From an uncultured Ruminococcus sp. (GTDB lineage: Bacteria; Bacillota; Clostridia; Oscillospirales; Ruminococcaceae): 10,365 nucleotides of DNA. The stretch covers positions 1 through 10,365 of the forward strand of contig CAMJES010000050.1 of the NCBI GenBank assembly GCA_946404705.1, read 5' to 3'. The position numbers and the translations under genes were made by a program. Positions 4,973-10,365 of the stretch are shown one piece after another (position 1 is the stretch's first letter; each line of letters opens with the position of its first letter). The notes under the pieces are model-generated. The model saw only the letters and a list, made by a program, of their open reading frames with translations. It was not told the origin of the DNA and did not search any database.

Positions 4973-5920
4973 ATACTTTTTTTCAAACCATTTTACAATT
5001 TCGGGAAACTTTTTTTCAAAATCTGTTTCAGCTTTGAAGTTCATTTCGCGCCGCAGCTTTTCTGACGAAACTGCATACCGTCTGTCATGCCCCTTTCGGT
5101 CGGGAACGAATTCGATATCGGCGGTGCTTTTCCCAAGCGTTTCAATCAGCTTTCCTGCAATCGCAAGGTTGGAAAGCTCGTTATCTGCGCCGATGTTGTA
5201 TATCTCCCCTGCCCTGCCGTTATCAAGAATCATCTCAACGGCTTTGCAATGGTCTTTCACATATATCCAATCACGGACGTTTCTTCCGTCGCCGTAAAGC
5301 GGTATTTTTTCGCCGTTTACGGCTTTTTTCACCGCCAAAGGTATAAGCTTTTCGGGAAACTGCCGCTCGCCGTAATTGTTTGAACAGCGTGAAACCGTCA
5401 CATTCAATCCGTATGTTCTATGGTAGGCAAGCACAAGCATATCCGCTGCCGCTTTTGAGGCGCTGTAAGGCGAATGCGGCGCAGCAGGAGTTTCCTCGTT
5501 AAATTTTTCGCTGCTTTCAAGCGGCAGGTCGCCATAGACCTCGTCCGTGGATATCTGGTGGAAGCGTTTTACTCCGAATTCGAGCGAAGCGTCAAGGAGT
5601 GCCGCCGTCCCCATATAATTCGTTTCAAGAAACACCTGCGGCGAAGCTATCGAGCGGTCAACATGGCTTTCCGCCGCAAAATTCACTACAATATCGGGGC
5701 GGTATTCTCTGAACACCCTTTGCAGAAGCTCTCTGTCGCAGATATCGCCCTTAACAAAGCGAAAACGCGGACTTTTCGCAGCTTCGGAAAGATTATCCAT
5801 ATCCCCTGCATAGGTCAGCTTGTCAAGACAGACCACCTTATCCTCGGAGCAGCGTTCAAGGTGCATATCAATAAAATGTGAGCCGATAAAACCTGCTCCG
5901 CCTGTTACAAGAACTGTCAT
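4964..5920 (-). CDS. rfbB: dTDP-glucose 4,6-dehydratase
   Basis: An extended short-chain dehydrogenase of 318 residues, slightly shorter than the usual 330-350. It converts dTDP-glucose to dTDP-4-keto-6-deoxyglucose, an early step in making dTDP-rhamnose and other deoxysugars for surface polysaccharide. The NAD-binding GGAGFIG is at 7-13. The RmlB-typical blocks are LDKLTYAGDMDNL (32-44), AAESHVDRS (82-90), catalytic T125-D126-E127 in STDEVYG, Y152xxxK156 in YSASK, SRCSNNYGERQFPEKLIPL, GDGRNVRDWIYV and FVPDRKGHDRRYA. Start ATG and ppk1 stop overlap as ATGA (5917-5920), so translation is probably coupled. The usual partners rfbA, rfbC and rfbD are not in this window. Family members acting on other nucleotide sugars are possible but less likely given the motif match. 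Confidence 0.95.
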   Translation of the reverse strand: MTVLVTGGAGFIGSHFIDMHLERCSEDKVVCLDKLTYAGDMDNLSEAAKSPRFRFVKGDICDRELLQRVFREYRPDIVVNFAAESHVDRSIASPQVFLETNYMGTAALLDASLEFGVKRFHQISTDEVYGDLPLESSEKFNEETPAAPHSPYSASKAAADMLVLAYHRTYGLNVTVSRCSNNYGERQFPEKLIPLAVKKAVNGEKIPLYGDGRNVRDWIYVKDHCKAVEMILDNGRAGEIYNIGADNELSNLAIAGKLIETLGKSTADIEFVPDRKGHDRRYAVSSEKLRREMNFKAETDFEKKFPEIVKWFEKKYKS

Positions 5921-8082
5921 TTCCTTGCCCTACGGTTCTTTTTTCCTCTTTTGCGCTTTACTTTTACGCGCTTAGACGAGGGTTTTGACGCTTTCGGCAC
6001 TTCGCTCTGCTTTGTCTGGAGTGCCGCAGGCGCATATTTTACGCTTTCTTCAATGAAGAACGACTGCGAATCAACAAGCTCCTCTCCGTTTTTCGGCTGC
6101 TTATATTTATAAGAGCTGTCGGGGAGCATTATCCTTGCCTTGACGTTATCGGCAAGCATCGTATCAAAGATATGTACTATCCTTTCGCGAACGTGTTCAT
6201 CATATATCGGCGCAGCGACCTCTACGCGGCGAATAGTGTTTCTCGTCATAAAGTCGGCGGAGGAAATATACAGCTTCATATCCTTGCCCCTGCCGAACAT
6301 ATAAATTCTTGCGTGTTCAAGGTAACGTCCGACAATGCTGGTGACTTCGATATTATCGGTATAGCCCTCCACTCCTGCGACAAGACAGCATATACCTCTT
6401 ATTACCATCTGTATCTTTACGCCGTTCATCGAAGCCTCGGCAAGCTTGTCGATAAGAACACGGTCGGTAACGGAGTTGAGTTTCAGTCCGATATAAGCTT
6501 CTTCGCCGTTTTTCGCCTTTGCTATCTCACCGTCAATAAGCTCGATTATCTTGTTCTGCAGACTGAGCGGCGCTACAAGCAGATGACTTGAATCCTCCAC
6601 AAGCGTTCCCATTGAAAGAGCGTTGAAAACTGCTCCTGCTTCTGCGGCAATATCCTTGTTTGCAGTCATAAGGCAGAGATCGGTGTAAAGCGCGGAGGTC
6701 TTTTCGTTGTAGTTGCCCGTTCCTATCTGTGTGATATACTCAACGCCGTTTCCGTTCTTGCGCGTGATAAGGCAGAGCTTTGAATGTACTTTCAGATTTT
6801 CGGGGCCGTATATTACCGTACAGCCTGCATCTTCAAGCTGCTTCGACCAACCGATGTTGTTTTCCTCGTCAAATCTTGCGCGAAGCTCGACAAGGACAAG
6901 CACGTTCTTCCCGTTTTCAGCCGCGTTCACAAGTGCTTCAACGACCTTTGAATCGGAGGCCACACGGTAAAGCGTTATCTTTATCGAAACAACATTCGGG
7001 TCAAAAGCCGCTTCGTTGAGCATACGCAGGAAAGGACGTATCGATTCATACGGATAATAAAGAAGAACGTCTTTTTTCAACACCTGATCTATCACGGGAA
7101 GCTCGTGAACTATCTCACGGGATCTCTGCGGAACTGCTCGCTTGAAGAAAAGCTCGGGATTCGTGCTTTCAAGCTTTGCTCTTATCGGGAAAACGCAGGA
7201 AAGATCAAGCGGCGATTTCTGGCGGAATATTTTATTCGAAGTCAGTTCAAGATTACTGCAAAGGAACGCAAGCGACTCCTCGTCAAGCTTGCGCGAAAGC
7301 TCCATTCTGACGGGCGAAAGCTTCTTTCTCTTCTGCAGCAGCACGGTCATTACCTCGCGCAGATCGACTTCGTGGTCGTAAAGAGCCTCTTCCATATTTA
7401 TATCGGCGTTTCTTGTTATTCTCATAAGTGATTTGCATATTATCTTATAATTTTCAAAGACTAAAGGCATATAATGAAGAATAAGCTCTTCAACGAGCAT
7501 AAAACGCATCTTGTTCGCGGTCGGCAGGAAGATAACACGGGAGAACGAACCGCTTGCGGCAATAATTCCGAGCTTTACCGCCTGCGATTTTGATTCAAGA
7601 TGTGCAACCGCATATATCTCCTTGTTTTTAAGGAACGGGAACGGGTGCCGCTTGTCGATTATCTGCGGCGAGATGAGCGGAAGTATCTCCTTGGTGAAAT
7701 ACACGCGCAGGAACTCCTCTTCCTCCTTGGAAAGAGCCTTGAAATCGACCTGCTCAACGCCGTAGCTTTCCTTTAATCTTGACATTATGTCGCCGTAAGC
7801 CTTGTCACGCATAAGTGCAAGCTCGGAGCAGCGCGCAAAAATAGCGTCAAGCTGTTCGGCGCAGGTCATATCCGTCTTGTTGTCGCGCTCTTCATCATCG
7901 ACAAGCGTTCTGTCATAAAGCGAGCCTACTCTTATCATAAAAAACTCGTCAAGATTGGACTGGAATATCGAAGCAAAAAGCAGCCGCTCTCCAAGAGGAA
8001 CACGTTCATCCATAGCTTCTTCAAGAACACGTTCATTGAATTTCAGCCACGAAAGCTCTCTGTTGTCATAATACTTTTTCAT
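5917..8082 (-). CDS. ppk1: polyphosphate kinase 1
   Basis: A 721-residue enzyme that reversibly transfers the ATP gamma-phosphate onto inorganic polyphosphate. The N-terminal domain begins with NRELSWLKFNERVLEEA (7-23), followed by the ATP-contacting QSNLDEFFMIR block (41-51). The two phospholipase-D-like C-terminal domains carry the autophosphorylated histidine H433 in KVHSKLCLI and the second conserved histidine H590 in LEHARIYMF, then SSADFMTRN. The protein matches the family along its length and then adds an unusual tail of about 30 residues (roughly 691-721) with 13 Lys/Arg in the last 21. The ribosome site AAAGGA (8093-8098 on the minus strand) lies 10 nt from the ATG. A strong promoter is upstream and rfbB follows with a 4-bp overlap, so the two form an operon. 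Confidence 0.97.
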   Translation of the reverse strand: MKKYYDNRELSWLKFNERVLEEAMDERVPLGERLLFASIFQSNLDEFFMIRVGSLYDRTLVDDEERDNKTDMTCAEQLDAIFARCSELALMRDKAYGDIMSRLKESYGVEQVDFKALSKEEEEFLRVYFTKEILPLISPQIIDKRHPFPFLKNKEIYAVAHLESKSQAVKLGIIAASGSFSRVIFLPTANKMRFMLVEELILHYMPLVFENYKIICKSLMRITRNADINMEEALYDHEVDLREVMTVLLQKRKKLSPVRMELSRKLDEESLAFLCSNLELTSNKIFRQKSPLDLSCVFPIRAKLESTNPELFFKRAVPQRSREIVHELPVIDQVLKKDVLLYYPYESIRPFLRMLNEAAFDPNVVSIKITLYRVASDSKVVEALVNAAENGKNVLVLVELRARFDEENNIGWSKQLEDAGCTVIYGPENLKVHSKLCLITRKNGNGVEYITQIGTGNYNEKTSALYTDLCLMTANKDIAAEAGAVFNALSMGTLVEDSSHLLVAPLSLQNKIIELIDGEIAKAKNGEEAYIGLKLNSVTDRVLIDKLAEASMNGVKIQMVIRGICCLVAGVEGYTDNIEVTSIVGRYLEHARIYMFGRGKDMKLYISSADFMTRNTIRRVEVAAPIYDEHVRERIVHIFDTMLADNVKARIMLPDSSYKYKQPKNGEELVDSQSFFIEESVKYAPAALQTKQSEVPKASKPSSKRVKVKRKRGKKNRRARK

Positions 8083-8158
8083 GACGTTTTTATCCTTTCA
8101 TACACAAGGTATATATTAACGAACGCATACCCTGCCCATATTTTTTCATTATACCTTA

Positions 8159-8187
8159 ATTATATTATACGGCGGCGTTAAAGTCAA
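8159..8187 (-). promoter_or_regulatory. sigma-A-type promoter of ppk1-rfbB
   Basis: On the minus strand, the -35 TTGACT (8182-8187), an exact 17-bp spacer and a consensus -10 TATAAT (8159-8164). The predicted start near 8152 gives a leader of about 70 nt. A second TATAAT at 8148-8153 lacks a matching -35. Confidence 0.8.
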
Positions 8188-8302
8188 GAAAAATCTGTAT
8201 AAACGACGGCATTGCGGCGAAGACAGGGCGAGAGCCGTGAAGTAGCTTTTGGAAATTCGCCTTAAACATCAAAAATTGACAAAATTTAATTAAAACCGAC
8301 TA

Positions 8303-8331
8303 TTGCATTTTTTCGAAGTTTATGTTAATAT
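8303..8331 (+). promoter_or_regulatory. candidate promoter of the nfeD-qmcA operon
   Basis: A -35-like TTGCAT (8303-8308), a 17-bp spacer and a -10 TAATAT (8326-8331) preceded by TGT, an extended -10. It predicts a leader of about 110 nt that includes the hairpin at 8348-8385. Moderate match only. Confidence 0.45.
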
Positions 8332-8347
8332 ATTTACAACGGATAAA

Positions 8348-8402
8348 GGAAACGCCGACATCGCCATGGCAACGATCGGCGTTCCCCTCGAAAAGCTTTT
8401 TT
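8348..8402 (+). promoter_or_regulatory. leader hairpin upstream of nfeD, possible attenuator
   Basis: A 13-bp stem with two small bulges pairs GGAA, CGCCG and ATCG (8348-8363) with CGAT, CGGCG and TTCC (8373-8385). A run of six T follows at 8397-8402. The T run begins 11 nt after the stem, so this is not a textbook terminator, although the intervening AAAAGCTTTT could form a small second hairpin. It might be an attenuator, a 5' stabiliser or a small-RNA end. Confidence 0.35.
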
Positions 8403-8447
8403 CCGTAAAACGCCAATATTTATTAAGAGAAAGACAGGTGAGATTTT

Positions 8448-8870
8448 ATGGTGATTTTTTGGATCATAGTCCTTGTTGCAGCGATACTTGTCGAAGCAGC
8501 CACAGCTGCGCTTATTTCGATATGGTTCGCATCGGGCGCACTTGCCGCACTTATCGCAGCCGCACTCGGAGCATCATGGATGATACAGCTTACGCTTTTC
8601 GTAGTGTTCTCGGCTATACTGCTGATATTCACTCGTCCGCTTGTAAAAAAGCTCTTCCCGAAAAAATTCATTCCGACCAATTCCGACAGCTATGCAGGAA
8701 AGACCGCAGTCGTGGTTGAGGATATTGATTCGGCAAGGGGCGTGGGCAGGGTAAAGTTCAACGGAGTTGACTGGATCGCCGTTACCGAAAACGAAGAGCT
8801 TATCCCAAAGGACACAGTTGTCCGCATCAAAGCAGTTAAAGGTGCAAAGCTGCTCGTGGAAAAAGTTTAA
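8448..8870 (+). CDS. NfeD-like membrane protein
   Basis: 140 residues, a short NfeD1b-type protein. Two or three hydrophobic helices fill residues 2-62 (WIIVLVAAILVEAATAALISIWF; ALAALIAAAL; LTLFVVFSAILLIF). A basic stretch follows (RPLVKKLFPKK), then a C-terminal OB-fold domain at about 82-140 with the family's GKTAVVVEDI, GRVKFNGVDWIA and VVRIKAVKGAKLLVE strands. The start at 8448 has AGGTGA (8436-8441) 6 nt upstream. NfeD proteins are commonly encoded beside stomatin-like SPFH proteins, as here (34-bp gap), and are thought to work with them in membrane organisation. The E. coli parallel is ybbJ beside qmcA. It lacks the protease domain of the longer NfeD forms. Confidence 0.9.
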   Translation: MVIFWIIVLVAAILVEAATAALISIWFASGALAALIAAALGASWMIQLTLFVVFSAILLIFTRPLVKKLFPKKFIPTNSDSYAGKTAVVVEDIDSARGVGRVKFNGVDWIAVTENEELIPKDTVVRIKAVKGAKLLVEKV

Positions 8871-8904
8871 CACAAAAAAAACAAACAGAAAGAGGTAAAT
8901 CATT

Positions 8905-9897
8905 ATGCCGACACTTGCAACAGTTCTTATCATCTTAGCAATTATCGTTATTCTTGTCCTTATCAGCGGTATCAAATTCGTTCCGCAGGCACAGGTTTAT
9001 ATCGTTGAGCGTTTCGGCGCATTCAGCAAGACGCTTGAAACAGGCCCTCACTACGTTGTTCCTATCATCGACAAGATTGCAAAAAAGGTTTCAATTAAGG
9101 AGCAGGTAGCCGATTTCAAGCCTCAGCCCGTTATCACAAAGGATAACGTTACAATGCAGATCGACACCGTTGTATTCTTCCAGATCACAGAACCAAAGCT
9201 CTACACCTACGGCGTTGAGCGTCCTATGAGCGCTATCGAGAACCTTACAGCAACAACGCTTCGTAACATCATCGGTGAAATGGAGCTTGACGCAACACTT
9301 TCTTCCCGTGACGTTATCAACACAAAGATCACATCTCTGCTTGACGTTGCAACCGACCCTTGGGGAATCAAGGTAAACCGTGTCGAACTCAAAAACATTC
9401 TCCCCCCGAGAGAAATTCAGGACGCAATGGAAAGACAGATGAAGGCCGAGCGTGAAAGAAGAGAAAAGATCCTCCAGGCTGAAGGTGAAAAGAAGTCGCA
9501 GATCCTCGTTGCCGAAGGTGAAAAGGAATCCAAGATCCTCCGTGCAGAAGCCGACAAGCAGGCAGCTATCCTTAAAGCCGAAGCTGAAAAGCAGGCTCTT
9601 ATCCTCCGCTCCGACGCCGTAAGACAGCAGAAGATACTTGAAGCACAGGGCGAAGCAGAGTCTATCGCACTCACACAGCAGGCTCTCGCAGACAGCATCG
9701 TAAAGCTCAACCAGAGCAATCCGAGCGACGGAGTTATCGCTATCAAAGGACTTGAAGCATTTGGAAAAGCTGCAGACGGCAAAGCAACAAAGATCATCAT
9801 TCCGTCCGAGATACAAGGACTTGCAGGACTTGTTACATCCGTTAAGGAGATCGCAAACAACAATGTAACCGCACTTCCAACACAGCAGCAGAAATAA
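8905..9897 (+). CDS. qmcA: stomatin/prohibitin (SPFH, band 7) protein, QmcA-like
   Basis: 330 residues. An N-terminal membrane anchor spans about 4-22 (LATVLIILAIIVILVLISG). The SPFH/band 7 domain follows at about 25-175 (VPQAQVYIVERFGAFSKTLETGPHYVVPIID...VNRVELKNILPPREIQDAM). Residues 176-255 form a long charged helix with six consecutive 11-residue repeats (IL-x-A-E-G-E-K-x-x-x, 189-254), expected to make a coiled coil. A C-terminal part follows, ending in a Gln-rich tail. Family members form large oligomers in the membrane and act as scaffolds for proteases and other partners; the exact role varies. AGAGGT (8891-8896) lies 8 nt before the ATG. It follows the NfeD gene, with which it forms an operon, and its stop runs into structured repeat copy 2. 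Confidence 0.93.
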   Translation: MPTLATVLIILAIIVILVLISGIKFVPQAQVYIVERFGAFSKTLETGPHYVVPIIDKIAKKVSIKEQVADFKPQPVITKDNVTMQIDTVVFFQITEPKLYTYGVERPMSAIENLTATTLRNIIGEMELDATLSSRDVINTKITSLLDVATDPWGIKVNRVELKNILPPREIQDAMERQMKAERERREKILQAEGEKKSQILVAEGEKESKILRAEADKQAAILKAEAEKQALILRSDAVRQQKILEAQGEAESIALTQQALADSIVKLNQSNPSDGVIAIKGLEAFGKAADGKATKIIIPSEIQGLAGLVTSVKEIANNNVTALPTQQQK

Positions 9898-9902
9898 TGC
9901 GA

Positions 9903-9934
<32 letters not shown>

Positions 9935-9962
9935 AATGCACAGCTAACATTTACAGTTAAAA

Positions 9963-10073
9963 CCGCGGAGCGGACGAAAAGTTTCGCTAATTCTGTAAGA
10001 ATTTAGCCTTATTCAAAGGCTTGCGAGGGGTCAAGGGGCGAGCAGCCCCTTGTCGCTTCCGCAGAAGCGAAAC
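9963..10073 (+). ncRNA. candidate structured RNA module A, copy 2
   Basis: The same order of stems as 3521-3614: CCGC/GCGG (9963-9973); GCCTT/AAGGC (10006-10020); CAAGGGGC/GCCCCTTG (10032-10052); TCGCTTC/GAAGCGA with the identical CGCA loop (10053-10070); and the long-range GTTTCG (9981-9986) with CGAAAC (10068-10073). The stem bases changed on both sides relative to copy 1 while pairing was kept. Confidence 0.5.
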
Positions 10074-10127
10074 TCCCTAAACCATAGCGAAATGGTTGTA
10101 GCAAAAGTAACATAAAGTATAGCTAAA

Positions 10128-10210
10128 AAGCGCAATTCACACAAAAAATCGGAAAACAAGAAAAGTTTTGTCTTACAAACACTTGTTAAACCGATTTGTG
10201 AATTGCGCTT
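10128..10210 (+). repeat. long hairpin module B, copy 2
   Basis: A 14-bp perfect stem (10128-10141 with 10197-10210), a 5-nt one-sided CAAAA bulge, then an inner 6-bp stem AATCGG/CCGATT (10147-10152 with 10191-10196). The inner stem of copy 1 is AACG/CGTT, so the two copies differ there by paired changes. The length of 83 nt equals that of copy 1. Confidence 0.75.
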
Positions 10211-10238
10211 CATTCTATTTTCCTAAAGCAAACTCTCC

Positions 10239-10284
10239 TCGGGGATAAAACGCGAGAAGCGAAGCGCCGAGCGTTTTGACCCGA
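10239..10284 (+). repeat. hairpin C, copy 2
   Basis: TCGGG/CCCGA (10239-10243 with 10280-10284) and AAAACGC/GCGTTTT (10247-10253 with 10271-10277), separated by a small internal loop. It is positionally equivalent to the 17-bp hairpin at 3784-3828 of copy 1. Confidence 0.7.
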
Positions 10285-10332
10285 CATCGTATGAAAAGCT
10301 ATGCACGGGGAAAACAGCAGCGTTCGTTAAAC

Positions 10333-10355
10333 GGGACGGGAAACCCGTCCCCTAC
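10333..10355 (-). repeat. REP-like palindrome with GTAG foot
   Basis: On the minus strand, GTAG (10352-10355) is followed by an 8-bp stem, GGGACGGG paired with CCCGTCCC (10344-10351 and 10333-10340), and a 3-nt loop. It has the same foot, GGG stem start and stem length as the REPs inside the RAYT gene, but a different stem sequence. Confidence 0.7.
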
Positions 10356-10365
10356 ATAAATTTTT

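Larger units (their letters stand above)
8083..8447. other. divergent intergenic region
   Basis: This 365-bp gene-free gap separates the divergent ppk1-rfbB and NfeD-SPFH operons. It holds the ppk1 promoter (8159-8187), a candidate nfeD promoter (8303-8331) and a leader hairpin (8348-8385). The stretch 8190-8300 shows no convincing gene or repeat; a TTGACA at 8276-8281 lacks a good -10 at normal spacing. Confidence 0.7.
9944..10318 (+). repeat. structured intergenic repeat, copy 2
   Basis: About 375 bp aligning in the same order and orientation with 3502-3971. It lacks the hairpin inserted in copy 1 and has an extra small hairpin, GCTAATTCT (9986-9994) with 9998-10007, in module A. Between modules A and B, AACCAT/ATGGTT near 10080-10096 forms a hairpin, where copy 1 has AAACTTT with AACGTTT in the same place. 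No credible gene is seen. It lies directly downstream of qmcA and ends just before a REP-like palindrome. Confidence 0.85.

Noticed and set aside
8276..8281. TTGACA as -35 of the nfeD promoter
   Set aside because: At 16-18 bp spacing the downstream hexamers are poor -10 matches; the TTGCAT/TAATAT pair further on fits better.
8303..8719. Open plus-strand frame overlapping the nfeD leader and gene
   Set aside because: It runs out of frame through the well-supported NfeD gene, starts inside the promoter region and has no family features.

Overview
The window looks like chromosomal DNA from a Firmicutes bacterium of the class Clostridia, most likely a gut Ruminococcus/Oscillospiraceae relative. 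This is inferred from protein style, the moderate GC content, strong AGGA-type ribosome binding sites and sigma-A-like promoters; no marker gene settles the taxon.

Layout from left to right. (1) 1-1665: a REP-associated tyrosine transposase (RAYT, Y1/HUH family) gene that carries two perfect inverted copies of a GTAG-foot REP palindrome inside its own reading frame. Two unrecognised genes follow, a soluble protein and a one-helix membrane protein. (2) 1692-3470: aspS, a full-length bacterial aspartyl-tRNA synthetase. (3) 3471-4138: a gene-free stretch holding copy 1 of a long, highly structured intergenic repeat, then an intrinsic terminator, a 7-bp inverted repeat and a promoter. (4) 4139-4924: an XRE-type regulator fused to a Cys-rich 15-residue tandem repeat that probably forms a beta-solenoid. 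(5) 4964-8082, minus strand: ppk1 (polyphosphate kinase) and rfbB (dTDP-glucose 4,6-dehydratase), overlapping by ATGA and expressed from one clear promoter. They converge on the XRE gene at a bidirectional terminator. (6) 8083-8447: a divergent promoter region. (7) 8448-9897: an NfeD-like membrane protein and a stomatin/SPFH protein, a classical membrane-microdomain pair. (8) 9898-10365: copy 2 of the structured repeat, ending beside a third REP-like hairpin.

Most of the genes are ordinary housekeeping genes. The unusual content is the repeat biology. The two structured-repeat copies lie about 6.4 kb apart, in the same orientation, each directly downstream of a plus-strand gene. They share a conserved order of hairpins, but many stems differ in sequence while staying paired, the pattern expected if the fold (as RNA or ssDNA) is under selection. 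Each copy is preceded by a short tandem array of an ATTCGKA heptamer. Copy 1 carries an extra ~114-bp hairpin for which copy 2 shows the empty site. The REP pair inside the RAYT gene and the cysteine-ladder regulator are the other notable items. No CRISPR array, tRNA, rRNA or known defence system was seen.
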